Shown here: in pieces, positions 41,021 to 49,787 of the stretch
Numbering within the stretch: the first letter of the stretch is position 1
Layout of the letters: the number at the start of each line of letters is the position of its first letter
Assembly: GCF_029428675.1 (NCBI RefSeq)
Contig: NZ_JAJNEL010000001.1
Span: 1,302,001-1,366,000 of the forward strand
Origin: Streptomyces sp. JH14
GTDB lineage: Bacteria > Actinomycetota > Actinomycetes > Streptomycetales > Streptomycetaceae
DNA: 64,000 nucleotides
Direction: 5' to 3'
Position numbers and translations under genes: made by a program
The notes under the pieces: generated by a model
The model's database searches: none
Seen by the model: the letters and a program-made list of their open reading frames with translations, nothing else
Told to the model about the DNA's origin: nothing

Positions 41021-42192
41021 GATGACCTCACCTCGGTGGGGAGCGCCCAGGAGGCGCCGAGTTCGGAGAAGAGCGTGAGGGTGTCGGCGCCCGCCGCCAC
41101 CAGGGCGTCGATGCCGTGAACCACCCGGCGGGTCCCGGTAGAGGCTGTTGCGGGTTCGGTGTGCCAGGCGTCGGAGGGCAGGGCGACGGGCTCCGGGGCG
41201 GTCCGTACGGCTTCGACGACCCGCATGAACGCGCCGGTGCGCTGCGGCGGTACGAGAAGGGCGGCGCGGCCGGCGAGGTGTTCGACGAGGTTCTCCAGGA
41301 GGTCGGTCCGCCCGTGCACGGCCTCCTCGGGACCGTGCCCGGCGCGCTGGACCAGGACCCGGTCCTGCTTGTACCAGAACGTGATCCGGCCGCGGTCGCC
41401 GTGGACGACGACGTAGGGCTCGCCTGCCTCTTCGGCGCAGAGAGTGACGGCGACGGTGACGGGCAACCCGCGCGTGGTGGTGATGCGTACGCAGGAGGTG
41501 TCGTCGGCCTCGATGTCATGGGCGCGGAACAGCTCGGTCTCGATGGACGCCACATCCTCGGCCGTCCCGCTGCCGGCGAGTTCGAGTGCGGTGGCGACGG
41601 CGTGGGCGAGGGGGTTGGTGAGGACGCCGTCGACGACGTCGGCCGTGCCGATCCTGCGCCGCCCGGCCCAGGGCGCCCGGTGGTAGTAGGCGTCGTCCCG
41701 GACCCAGGCGCCCGCGGCGCCGACGCCTTGCACGGCGCCGATGGCACCGGAGCCGATGAGTTCCCGGATCGCCGGCACGGCGTGCGAACCGAAGGACTGG
41801 AAGCCGACCTGGCAGGAGACGCCGGCCGCCCGCACGCCGGTGACCATCCGCTCGAAGTCGGCGTATGTCGCGGCGGGCGGCTTCTCCAGCAGGAGGTGGA
41901 CGGAGCGGGCCGCAGCGGTCAAAGCCAATGCGGTGTGCGTCTGGATCGGGGTACAGATGATGGCGACGCGGGCTCCGGTGGAGTCGAGGAGGTCACCGAA
42001 GTCGCTGGACTGTGCCGGAAGTTCACCGGCGAAGGGGGCGAGTTCGGTCTCGGTCAGCGGAGTCAGCTCGCAGATGCCGACCAGACGGACGAGACCCTGG
42101 TCCTGAAGGCGGCGGATGTTGGCGAGATGCCAGCGTCCGTGGCCGCGTGCGCCGGCGAGGACGACCGGGAGGGGCGTCTGGACCGTGTTCAT
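41017..42192 (-). CDS. Gfo/Idh/MocA-family oxidoreductase
   Basis: 391 aa NAD(P)-dependent sugar oxidoreductase. The nucleotide-binding motif lies in VVLAGARGHGRWHLANI, with the usual acidic-strand continuation GICELTPL. The cofactor/substrate lysine is in HLLLEKPPAATYADFERM, and the C-terminal beta-sheet domain includes QVGFQSFGSHAVPAIRELIGSGAIG. It probably oxidises or epimerises the imported sugar or its derivative. First of four overlapping genes (this, DUF6807, GH43, binding protein). About 110 bp separate it from the upstream permease gene. Confidence 0.88.
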   Translation of the reverse strand: MNTVQTPLPVVLAGARGHGRWHLANIRRLQDQGLVRLVGICELTPLTETELAPFAGELPAQSSDFGDLLDSTGARVAIICTPIQTHTALALTAAARSVHLLLEKPPAATYADFERMVTGVRAAGVSCQVGFQSFGSHAVPAIRELIGSGAIGAVQGVGAAGAWVRDDAYYHRAPWAGRRRIGTADVVDGVLTNPLAHAVATALELAGSGTAEDVASIETELFRAHDIEADDTSCVRITTTRGLPVTVAVTLCAEEAGEPYVVVHGDRGRITFWYKQDRVLVQRAGHGPEEAVHGRTDLLENLVEHLAGRAALLVPPQRTGAFMRVVEAVRTAPEPVALPSDAWHTEPATASTGTRRVVHGIDALVAAGADTLTLFSELGASWALPTEVRSS

Positions 42193-42302
42193 CCGGCCCT
42201 CCGTATGCGTCCCTCGGATGTGAGTGGGTGTGCGGTCATCGTGGAGTCCTCCTCGACCGGGCGGCGTGCGGGGGGTGGGGACAGCGCCTCACTGAGCGGC
42301 TG

Positions 42303-43214
42303 TCAGCCCTTCACGGCACCGGCGCTGAAGCCGGTGATCAGCCATTTCTGGATGAAGGCGAAGACGATCACCACGGGAATCGCGGCGATCACCCCGCCCG
42401 CGGCGAGCGCGCCCAGATCGACGCTGTCCGCGCCGATGAGGGTGTTCAGGCCGACCGGGATCGTCTGCTTGTCCTGCTCGCTGAGGAACATCAGGGCGAA
42501 CAGGAAGTGGTTCCAGCTGTGCACGAAGGCGAAGGAGCCGACGGCGATCAGTCCGGGACGCAGCAGCGGCAGCACCACCGCGCAGAAGGCCCGGAAGCGC
42601 GAACAGCCGTCCACCCAGGCGGCCTCTTCCAGACTGACCGGCACGTTCTTGATGAAGCCGCTGATCAGGATGATGGAGAGCGGCAGCTGGAAGACCGTCT
42701 CGGCGATGACGACGCTCCCGAGAGAGTTGATCATCTGCAGGTTCTTGAAGATCTCGAAGAGCGGTACGAGCATCAGCGCGCCGGGGATGAACTGCGAGCA
42801 GAGCAACGCGAGCATGAAGCCGTTCTTGATCCGGAAGTCGAACCGGGCGAGGGCGTAGCCGCCGCACAGCGCGACGAGCGTCGTGGCGACCAGGGTGCAG
42901 ACGCCGACGATCATGCTGTTCTGGAAGAAGACGGCGAAACTCCGCTCGTTCCAGACCTTGGAGAAGTGCTCCGCCGTCATCGGCCACGGCACAAGTGAGG
43001 TGGATCCGGTGGGCCGAACGGCGAAGAGGAACATCCAGTAGAACGGGACGAGGGTGAAGAGCAGATAGATGCCGAGCGGCACATAGATCTGCCATCGCGG
43101 TACGTCGTCGAAGGCGCGCTCACGTCCGCGGCGGCGGTGTTCGGTGGGCGGCGGGGTGGGGCGTACCGTCCCCGGGACGGTGCCGGTGTGCTTCTCGGCG
43201 AGTGCGGCAGTCAC
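42303..43214 (-). CDS. ABC sugar importer permease (MalG-type)
   Basis: 303 aa. A Pro/Arg-rich cytoplasmic N terminus of about 40 residues is followed by six helices, starting with IYVPLGIYLLFTLVPFYWMFLF. The EAA loop is VSLEEAAWVDGCSRFRAFCAVVLP. The C-terminal GFSAGAVKG tail is standard. GTG 43214 overlaps the upstream permease stop (GTGA). Partner of the 43211-44140 permease and of the binding protein at 37273. Confidence 0.91.
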   Translation of the reverse strand: MTAALAEKHTGTVPGTVRPTPPPTEHRRRGRERAFDDVPRWQIYVPLGIYLLFTLVPFYWMFLFAVRPTGSTSLVPWPMTAEHFSKVWNERSFAVFFQNSMIVGVCTLVATTLVALCGGYALARFDFRIKNGFMLALLCSQFIPGALMLVPLFEIFKNLQMINSLGSVVIAETVFQLPLSIILISGFIKNVPVSLEEAAWVDGCSRFRAFCAVVLPLLRPGLIAVGSFAFVHSWNHFLFALMFLSEQDKQTIPVGLNTLIGADSVDLGALAAGGVIAAIPVVIVFAFIQKWLITGFSAGAVKG

Positions 43215-44140
43215 TTGTGGTCGCCTCCGAACTTGCTCAGGCGCAGATAGACGATCGAGCAGAAGAGGAGGATCACGAAAGCGACGGTGGTGAGCGCGGA
43301 GGCATAGCCGAAGTCGTGGCCCTCGATGCCGGTGTTGGCGACATAGAGCGGCAGGGTGGTGGTCTCGCCGGCCGGTCCGCCGCCGGTGAGGGTGTAGAGC
43401 AGGTCGACGTTGTTGAACTCCCAGACGCCGCGCAGCAGCGTGGAGAGGATGATCGCGTCGCGCAGGTGGGGCAGGGTGATGTGGAAGAACTGCCGCAGTC
43501 GTCCGGCGCCGTCGACCGCTGCCGCCTCGTACAGCTCCTTGGAGACGGACTGCAGGTCGGCGAGGATGAGGATGGCGAAGAAGGGGACCCCGCGCCAGAG
43601 TTCGGCGACGGTTGCAGCCCAGAAGACGGTGCCGGTGTCGGAGAGCACGGAGGTGCCGTAGTCGCCGATCCCGGCGTCCGCCAGGTAACGGCTGAAGCCC
43701 GTCGACGAGTTGTACAGCAGGATCCAGATGGTGCTGGTCAGCACCCCGGAGACGGCCCACGGCGAGAAGACCATGGCGCGGGAGATGCCCCGGCCGATGA
43801 AGGTCTGGTTGACGATCAGAGCGAGCGCTAGGCCGAGCGTGAGCTGGAGCGCGACCTGGGTGACGACCCACTGGGCGCTGAAGCCGAGCGTCGCCCAGAA
43901 CTGGTCGTCCTCGGTGAAGATTCGGGTGAAGTTGTCGAAGCCGGCGAAGCCGTTCCGCCACGGCTTGGTGACGTTGTAGTTCTGCAGGCTGTAGTAGAAG
44001 ACGCTGACCATCGGGTAGGCGATGAAGCCCAGCATCAGCAGCCCCGCGGGGGCGACCAGCAGATAGGGCAGTCGGCGGGGGTTCGCGGAGCGGCGCCGGG
44101 GCACCTTGGGCGGTGTGGCCACAGTGGCGGCTTGGGCCAT
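43211..44140 (-). CDS. ABC sugar importer permease (MalF-type)
   Basis: 309 aa, six-helix permease. The basic N terminus (KVPRRRSANPRR) precedes LPYLLVAPAGLLMLGFIAYPMV. The EAA loop is SKELYEAAAVDGAGRLRQFFHITLP. First gene after a 137-bp gap that carries two operator-like palindromes, so transcription of the permease-to-binding-protein segment may start here independently of the GntR operon. Confidence 0.91.
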   Translation of the reverse strand: MAQAATVATPPKVPRRRSANPRRLPYLLVAPAGLLMLGFIAYPMVSVFYYSLQNYNVTKPWRNGFAGFDNFTRIFTEDDQFWATLGFSAQWVVTQVALQLTLGLALALIVNQTFIGRGISRAMVFSPWAVSGVLTSTIWILLYNSSTGFSRYLADAGIGDYGTSVLSDTGTVFWAATVAELWRGVPFFAILILADLQSVSKELYEAAAVDGAGRLRQFFHITLPHLRDAIILSTLLRGVWEFNNVDLLYTLTGGGPAGETTTLPLYVANTGIEGHDFGYASALTTVAFVILLFCSIVYLRLSKFGGDHK

Positions 44141-44211
44141 GACACGTCTCCGTTCCTTGGGAAGTGCGAGTTTCGGTGGTGCGTGTGCAGACAGCGGTGA
44201 CGCGTGGGTGG

Positions 44212-44248
44212 TGCAAGCGCTTACCGCGTGCCGTTCGGCGTGCCGAAC
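44212..44248 (-). promoter_or_regulatory. two operator-like palindromes before the permease operon
   Basis: TGCAAGCGCTTACC (44212-44225) contains the AAGCGCTT core typical of LacI-family/CRE-like operators. Five bases downstream GTTCGGC-GT-GCCGAAC (44233-44248) is a perfect 16-bp palindrome. Both lie in the gap 44141-44277. The nearest regulator gene is GntR-type, so a LacI-family regulator encoded elsewhere may act here. Confidence 0.6.
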
Positions 44249-44277
44249 AGCCGGGGCGCAGGAAATCCGGTGGGCGG

Positions 44278-46014
44278 TCAGCCCGCGTACGGTTCGGGCA
44301 CTTCGCCCTGCCGTGCCAGGAAGGCGAAGTCGCAGCCCTGGTCGGCCTGGGTGATCTGGTCCTGGTAGAGCGCGCCGTAACCGCGCTGGTACCGGGCGGG
44401 CGGCGGCGTCCAGGCGGCCCGCCGCCGCGCCAACTCCTCGTCCGGCACGTCGAGATGGAGCAGCCGCGCTTCGACGTCCAGGGTGATCAGGTCACCGGTG
44501 CGGACGAGGGCGAGCGGTCCGCCGACGTACGACTCGGGCGCGATGTGCAGGACGCACGCCCCGTAACTGGTGCCGCTCATCCGGGCGTCGGAGAGCCGCA
44601 CCATGTCCCGTACGCCCTGCTTCAGCAGATAGTCGGGGATCGGCAGCATGCCGTACTCGGGCATCCCGGGACCGCCCTTGGGGCCGGCGTTGCGCAGCAC
44701 CAGCACATGGTCCGGCGTGAGGGCCAGGGCCGGGTCGTTGATGGTGCGCTGCATCTCCTGGTAGTTCTCGAAGACGACCGCGGGTCCGGTGTGCCGCAGC
44801 AGTTCCGGCTCGGCGGCGATGTGCTTGATCACCGCGCCGTCCGGGCAGAGGTTGCCGCGCAGGACCGCCACGCCGCCCTCCTCGGCAAGGGGGTTGTCGC
44901 GTCCCCGGATGACGTCGCGGTTGTGCACGAGTGCACCGTCGAGCTGCTCGCGCAGGGTGTCGTGCGAGACGGTGGGCCGGTCCAGGTGCAGTACATCGGT
45001 GAGCCCGGCCAGGAACCCGGGCAGCCCGCCGGCGAAGTGGAAGTCCTCCATCAGATACTTCCCGCCGGGGCGGAGGTTGGCGAGCACGGGGACGGTGCGG
45101 GCGATCCGGTCGAAGTCGTCGAGGCCGAGCTTCACCCCGGAACGGCCCGCCATGGCGATCAGGTGGATGACCGCGTTGGTGGAGCCGCCGAGCGCGAGAA
45201 CGGTGGCGACCGCGTCCTCGTACGCCTCCGCCGTGAGGATCGACGACAGCTTCCGCTGCTGCCACACCAGCTCGACGATCCGCAGTCCGGACTGCGCCGC
45301 CATCCGGTCGTGCCCGGAGTCCACGGCCGGGATAGACGAGGCTCCCGGCACCGTGACACCGAGCGCCTCGGCCGCGGCCGTCAGGGTGGACGCCGTCCCC
45401 ATCGTCATGCAGTGGCCGGGCGAGCGCGCGAGCCCGTTCTCCAGCTCGCCCATCTCGCAGTCGCCGATGAGCCCGGCCCGCTTGTCGTCCCAGTACTTCC
45501 ACATGTCCGTGCCGGAGCCGAGGACCTCGTTGCGCCAGTGTCCCGGCAGCATCGGCCCGGCCGGCACGAAGACGGTCGGCAGGTCGACCGATGCGGCGCC
45601 CATCAAAAGCGCGGGCGTCGACTTGTCGCAGCCGCCCATCAGCACGGCGCCGTCGACCGGGTAGGAGCGCAGCAGCTCCTCCGTCTCCATCGCCAGCATG
45701 TTGCGGTAGAGCATCGGGGTCGGCTTCTGGAACGTCTCCGAGAGGGTGGAGACCGGGAATTCGAGCGGGAAGCCGCCCGCCTGCCAGACGCCCCGCTTGA
45801 CCGCCTGCGCGCGGTCACGCAGATGGACATGACAGGGGTTGATGTCGGACCAGGTGTTGAGGATCGCGATGACCGGCTTGCCGAGGTGCTCCTCGGGGAG
45901 GTAGCCGAGCTGCCGGGTGCGGGCCCGGTGGCTGAACGACCGGAGCCCGTCCGTCCCGTACCACTGGTGACTGCGCAGCTCCTCGGAGCCGATCCTTCCG
46001 TCCTCGCGCGTCAT
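44278..46014 (-). CDS. IlvD/Edd-family sugar-acid dehydratase (arabinonate/xylonate dehydratase-like)
   Basis: 578 aa iron-sulfur dehydratase. The three cluster ligands are visible at Cys61 (SDINPCHVH), Cys129 (LMGGCDKSTPA) and Cys202 (SPGHCMTMG), the spacing of the [2Fe-2S] L-arabinonate/D-xylonate dehydratases rather than of amino-acid IlvD. GLIGDCEMGELENG and DARMSGTSYGACVLHI are further family landmarks. It would convert an aldonate to a 2-keto-3-deoxy acid. ATG 46014 overlaps the stop of the DapA-family gene. Coupled with the DapA-type enzyme and GntR, it fits a non-phosphorylative pentose or uronate route. Confidence 0.88.
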   Translation of the reverse strand: MTREDGRIGSEELRSHQWYGTDGLRSFSHRARTRQLGYLPEEHLGKPVIAILNTWSDINPCHVHLRDRAQAVKRGVWQAGGFPLEFPVSTLSETFQKPTPMLYRNMLAMETEELLRSYPVDGAVLMGGCDKSTPALLMGAASVDLPTVFVPAGPMLPGHWRNEVLGSGTDMWKYWDDKRAGLIGDCEMGELENGLARSPGHCMTMGTASTLTAAAEALGVTVPGASSIPAVDSGHDRMAAQSGLRIVELVWQQRKLSSILTAEAYEDAVATVLALGGSTNAVIHLIAMAGRSGVKLGLDDFDRIARTVPVLANLRPGGKYLMEDFHFAGGLPGFLAGLTDVLHLDRPTVSHDTLREQLDGALVHNRDVIRGRDNPLAEEGGVAVLRGNLCPDGAVIKHIAAEPELLRHTGPAVVFENYQEMQRTINDPALALTPDHVLVLRNAGPKGGPGMPEYGMLPIPDYLLKQGVRDMVRLSDARMSGTSYGACVLHIAPESYVGGPLALVRTGDLITLDVEARLLHLDVPDEELARRRAAWTPPPARYQRGYGALYQDQITQADQGCDFAFLARQGEVPEPYAG

Positions 46015-46949
46015 ATCGACCACCCGGCGACCTCGGCGGCGACCTCGGCGCGCTGCCCCTCGGGCAGCACCCGGCTGGGCGGGCGGACCTCGCGGCGGCA
46101 GAGACCGAGCGCGGCCAGGGCCTCCTTGACGACCGTCACGTTGTTGGCGGACTGCTGGTCGGCACGCAGCTCCTCGAAACGGCGGATCTGCTCCCAGACC
46201 TTCATCGCCGAGGAGTGGTCGCCGGCCCGCAGCGCCTCCAGCATGGCGAGCGAGACACCGGGGGCGACGTTGACGAGTCCGGAGGTGAAGCCGGTCGCCC
46301 CGGCGGAGAAGTAGGCGGGGGCGTACAGCTCGGCGAGGCCGGCGATCCAGACGAACCGGTCGAGGCCCGCGTCCCGGGCGAACGCGGCGAACCGCGCGGC
46401 GTCCGGCACCGCGTACTTCACGCCGATGACGTTGGGGCAGATTTCGGCGAGCTCGGCGAGGCGCTCCCCGCCGAGCTGCGGGTTGCGGATGTACGGGACG
46501 ACACCGAGCCCGGGGACGGCCTCGGCGATGGCCCGGTGGTAGTCGACCCAGCCGTCCTGCGAGACGTACGGGTGCACGGGCTGGTGGACCATCACCATCT
46601 CGGCACCTGCGTCACGGGCGTGCTCGGCTGCGGCCACCGCGGTCGGTACGTCGTGCCCGACCCCGACCAGGATCGTGGCGCGTCCGCCCACCTCGTCGAT
46701 GGTCAGCTCGGTGACGGTGCGCCGCTCCTCGGGGGTGAGCGCGTAGAACTCCCCGGTGTTGCCGTTCGGGGTGAGGATGCGTACGCCGCCGTCGAGGAGC
46801 CGCCGCAGCAGTCCGCGGTGAGCCGCCGTGTCGATGGTCCCGTCCTCGGCGAACGGGGTCACCGGGATCGCGACGACATCTGCGAGGGCCGCCTTCAGCG
46901 GGGTGAGGTCCATGCGGACAGGCCTTTCGTCGGTGTGCTGGTGGTTCAT
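46011..46949 (-). CDS. DapA-family aldolase/dehydratase (2-keto-3-deoxy acid type)
   Basis: 312 aa TIM barrel of the DHDPS/NAL superfamily. The Schiff-base lysine is Lys178 in NVIGVKYAVPDAARF and the partner Tyr153 is in VVPYIRNPQLG. LTPNGNTGEFYALTPEERRTV is the substrate-carboxylate loop, closer to keto-deoxy-sugar-acid enzymes than to DapA. It probably dehydrates or cleaves the product of the IlvD-family enzyme downstream. I start at ATG 46949, which overlaps the GntR stop; an internal ATG at 46913 with its own AAAGG is an alternative. Confidence 0.87.
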   Translation of the reverse strand: MNHQHTDERPVRMDLTPLKAALADVVAIPVTPFAEDGTIDTAAHRGLLRRLLDGGVRILTPNGNTGEFYALTPEERRTVTELTIDEVGGRATILVGVGHDVPTAVAAAEHARDAGAEMVMVHQPVHPYVSQDGWVDYHRAIAEAVPGLGVVPYIRNPQLGGERLAELAEICPNVIGVKYAVPDAARFAAFARDAGLDRFVWIAGLAELYAPAYFSAGATGFTSGLVNVAPGVSLAMLEALRAGDHSSAMKVWEQIRRFEELRADQQSANNVTVVKEALAALGLCRREVRPPSRVLPEGQRAEVAAEVAGWSI

Positions 46950-47605
46950 GCCCCGCCTTCCTCGGTCTGTGCTTCCTCGGGGAAGGCGCGGCGGACGAAC
47001 GACGCGATGTGGTCGTGCAGGGCTCCGGCCGCGGCGTCCGCGTCGTCGGCGAGCGCGAGCCGCAGGATCTCCCGGTGCTCGGCCGCCTCCCGCTCCCAGG
47101 ACGGGATGGTCGCCCAGGCGACGGTCGACACGAGTGCGGCCTGGTCGCGGACCTCGTCGAGCATCCGGGCCAGCAGCGGGTTGCCGCAGGGCAGGTACAG
47201 CGCCCGGTGGAAGTCCCGGTTGGCGAGCGACCGGTCGGCCTTGTCACCGGCCGAGTCGGCCCGCTCCAGGGCTTCCTGGGCCGCGTCGAGCGAGGCCCTG
47301 CGGGTGATGGAGCGACGCAGCGCCTCCGGCTCGAGGAGCAGTCGCACGTCGTACACCTCGCGGGCCATCGCCGCGTCGACCAGTCGCACGGTGACGCCCT
47401 TGTACTGGCTCATGACGACGAGGCCGGTACCGGCGAGGGTCTTGAGCGCCTCGCGCACCGGGGTCTTGGAGACCCCGAACTGTGCGGCGAGTTCGGTCTC
47501 GACGAGCGCCTGCCCCGGTCTCAGCTGCGCCGTGAGGATCGCGTGCTTGATCGCCTCCAGCACGTACTGGGTGCGGGACGGAATCGGGGTGGGCGCAAAG
47601 GTCAT
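46946..47605 (-). CDS. GntR-family (FadR subgroup) transcriptional regulator
   Basis: 219 aa. The winged helix-turn-helix is YVLEAIKHAILTAQLRPGQALVETELAAQFGVSKTPVREALKTLAGTGLVV (residues about 14-64). The all-helical FCD effector domain follows with DVRLLLEPEALRR, NRDFHRALY and the metal-binding-type EHREILRLAL. First gene of the operon leading into the DapA and IlvD enzymes (ATGA overlap), so it probably controls itself and them. Candidate promoter and operators lie at 47640-47700. The effector is likely a sugar acid. Confidence 0.9.
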   Translation of the reverse strand: MTFAPTPIPSRTQYVLEAIKHAILTAQLRPGQALVETELAAQFGVSKTPVREALKTLAGTGLVVMSQYKGVTVRLVDAAMAREVYDVRLLLEPEALRRSITRRASLDAAQEALERADSAGDKADRSLANRDFHRALYLPCGNPLLARMLDEVRDQAALVSTVAWATIPSWEREAAEHREILRLALADDADAAAGALHDHIASFVRRAFPEEAQTEEGGA

Positions 47606-47639
47606 GGGTGAAGGGCTCTCGCATCTCGCGTATCGCGTC

Positions 47640-47700
47640 TCATATATGACGTACGAAGTACGACGCGTTGAAGCTAGAGGTGGTGCAAATGTTTCGTCAA
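47640..47700 (-). promoter_or_regulatory. promoter and FadR-type operators upstream of gntR
   Basis: On the minus strand TTGACG (47700-47695), an 18-base spacer and TAGCTT (47676-47671) form a sigma70-like promoter. Just downstream are CGTAC-GAA-GTACG (47650-47662) and TCATATATGA (47640-47649), two small palindromes placed around the transcription start, suiting GntR autorepression. Confidence 0.55.
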
Positions 47701-47869
47701 CGCTTCCGGCAAAAGAAGTTCCGGAGAATCACGCCCTTCGGCGGGCGACCGCCCCGAGACGTCTCCCGGCACGACAGGCCGGAGAAGATGCCGGGCATAC
47801 GAACGGATAGGCTGATCGCCCCCGGGACCCCCGCCGGGACGCGACAGCCACCGAGGAGACCGTTGCCTG

Positions 47870-48433
47870 ATGGCCCGCCAGATACCTTCCTGGGCAGCAG
47901 TGACGGGCCTCACCGCAGCCGCGCTCGCCGCCGTCACCGCGCTCGCCCTCCAGGCCGGCGGAGCCGCCCCGCAGACCGCCGCCACCGGCAGGCCGGCGGC
48001 CGGCCCCAGCCCGTCGGCCACCGCGGACGAGACTCCCGCCGCACCCCGGCCTCCCGCGGTCCCCGCGGACTCGGGCAACGGGAAGCGGGTGGTCTACTCA
48101 CTGGGCCAGGACCGCGCCTGGCTGGTCGACGAGGCGGGCAAGGCGCTCGGCACGTTCCCGGTGTGGCCCGGCACGGTGGACCCCGCTCCGGGTGGCCACG
48201 CGGTCACCGGCCGCCTCCCCGGAACCACCGGAAGCGACGGCGTTCCCGTCGAGCACGTCGTCTACTTCGCGTTGTCCGGGACCACCACGATCGCCTTCTC
48301 GGCGGCGGTGGACAACTCCTCCCCGAAACCGGCCCCCGGACAGCGGCTCGGCGCCATACGCCTGCGGACCGAGGACGGCAAGCGGCTCTGGGACTTCGCC
48401 ACCACCGGGACCCGGATCCACGTCGTGCGCTGA
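47870..48433 (+). CDS. hypothetical membrane-anchored protein with L,D-transpeptidase-like fragment
   Basis: 187 aa. One N-terminal helix (WAAVTGLTAAALAAVTALALQAGG) acts as signal or anchor, followed by a Pro/Ala/Thr spacer (about 30-65). The extracellular part KRVVYSLGQDRAWLVDEAGKALGTFPVWPGT resembles the first strands of YkuD L,D-transpeptidase domains, but no catalytic His/Cys motif follows and the protein contains no cysteine in that region, so I do not expect transpeptidase activity. ATG 47870 has GAGGAG 11 bases upstream. Function unknown. Confidence 0.72.
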   Translation: MARQIPSWAAVTGLTAAALAAVTALALQAGGAAPQTAATGRPAAGPSPSATADETPAAPRPPAVPADSGNGKRVVYSLGQDRAWLVDEAGKALGTFPVWPGTVDPAPGGHAVTGRLPGTTGSDGVPVEHVVYFALSGTTTIAFSAAVDNSSPKPAPGQRLGAIRLRTEDGKRLWDFATTGTRIHVVR

Positions 48434-48554
48434 GCCCGGAGCGGTCGCCCCGGGCCGGCCGGACAGGGCATCTGCCCGATGCCCGGGTGCCTCCTTACTC
48501 GCCAGCATGAGTCGCATCCGCGGACATGCGGGCGGACGAGGTTCGGGGAGCGCG

Positions 48555-49787
48555 ATGACAGGGTCGGCGGCGGGCAAGGTACTGAGGGACCGCGACGCAG
48601 GGCTGTATCTGGTGGCCGTCGTCGTCACGGGGTTCGGGACGTCGGCGATGTGGCTCACGTCCGGGATCTGGGTCAAGTCCCTGACCGGGTCGGACAGTCT
48701 GGCGGCGCTCGCCGTGTTCGCCATGTGGCTGCCCTCGCTGACCGGTCCCGCGCTCGGCGCCCTCGCCGACCGTATGCGCCGCAAACCTCTGCTGATCGGG
48801 GCGAACCTCACGATGGCGGGGCTGCTCACCACGCTGCTCGCGGTCGATTCGGCGGGCCGGATCTGGATCCTCTTCGCCGTTCTGGTCCTCTACGGGGCGA
48901 GCGGGGTCGTGATGGACGCGGCCGAGTCGGCACTCGTCGCGCACACCGTCGACACCCGGCTGCTCGGCGACTTCAACGGGCTCCGGATGACGGCGGCCGA
49001 GGGCACGAAACTTCTCGCCCCGCTGGCCGGCGCAGGGCTGTACGCCCGGTTCGGGGGCGGCGCGGTCGCGCTGCTCGACGCGGCGTCGTTCGCGCTGGCC
49101 GCCGGGGTCTGCGCGCTCCTGCGGGTGCGCGAACCGGCCCGGCCGCCCCGCACCGGCCTGCGGGACGGACCGGCTGCGGGGATCGGGCAGGTGTGGGCAT
49201 CGCCGGTGCTGCGGCCGCTCGTGCTCACGGGCTCGGTGACGATGTTGTGCGCCGGCCTCAACGGCGCGGCGCTCTACGCCGTGGTGGACGGTCGGCTCGG
49301 GCACTCCCCCACGTACGCGGGCGTGCTGTACACGGCGCAGGGCGCCGGGTCGCTCACGATCGGGCTGCTGGCCGGTCCGTTGCTGCGGCGGCTGCCGGAG
49401 CGGGTGTTCACGGCGGCCGGGACCGGACTGTTCGCGGTGGCGGTCGGGGTGCGGGCGCTGCCGTACGACGCGGTGGCACTCGTCGCGAGCGCCGCCATCG
49501 GGGCCGGGCTGCCGTGTGTGCTGATCGCCGCGATGACGGCAGTGCAGCGGGAGACGCCGGACGCCGTGCTGGGCCGTACGGCGGCGGCCGCCAACTCGCT
49601 GATGATGGTGCCGAACGCGGTGGCCCTGGCGCTCGGCGCGGGGCTGATCGCGGTACTGGACATCCGGGTGCTGCTGCCGCTGACCGGCGCGGTGGGGCTG
49701 CTGACCGCGGCCTGGCTGGTCACGGACCGGTGGGGGCGGGCGCCTGCCGCCCCCACCGGTCCGGTTCCGTCATCGACCGAGACGTGA
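48555..49787 (+). CDS. MFS transporter
   Basis: 410 aa, about 12 transmembrane helices. The A-motif-like loop is GALADRMRRKPLLIGANLTMAGLL between helices 2 and 3. It resembles the MFS-3/enterobactin-exporter-like group (helices AVVVTGFGTSAMWLTSGIW to FAMWLPSLTGPALGALAD). I prefer ATG 48555, preceded by GGGGAG, over ATG 48507. Substrate unknown. Its last 18 bases overlap the 3' end of the convergent gene at 49770. Confidence 0.87.
   Translation: MTGSAAGKVLRDRDAGLYLVAVVVTGFGTSAMWLTSGIWVKSLTGSDSLAALAVFAMWLPSLTGPALGALADRMRRKPLLIGANLTMAGLLTTLLAVDSAGRIWILFAVLVLYGASGVVMDAAESALVAHTVDTRLLGDFNGLRMTAAEGTKLLAPLAGAGLYARFGGGAVALLDAASFALAAGVCALLRVREPARPPRTGLRDGPAAGIGQVWASPVLRPLVLTGSVTMLCAGLNGAALYAVVDGRLGHSPTYAGVLYTAQGAGSLTIGLLAGPLLRRLPERVFTAAGTGLFAVAVGVRALPYDAVALVASAAIGAGLPCVLIAAMTAVQRETPDAVLGRTAAAANSLMMVPNAVALALGAGLIAVLDIRVLLPLTGAVGLLTAAWLVTDRWGRAPAAPTGPVPSSTET

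Noticed and set aside
42303..44216. A single 637-residue minus-strand protein covering both permeases
   Set aside because: Its first half is a shadow frame of the MalF-type permease; only the part from GTG 43214 is real, as shown by the GTGA overlap and the permease motifs.
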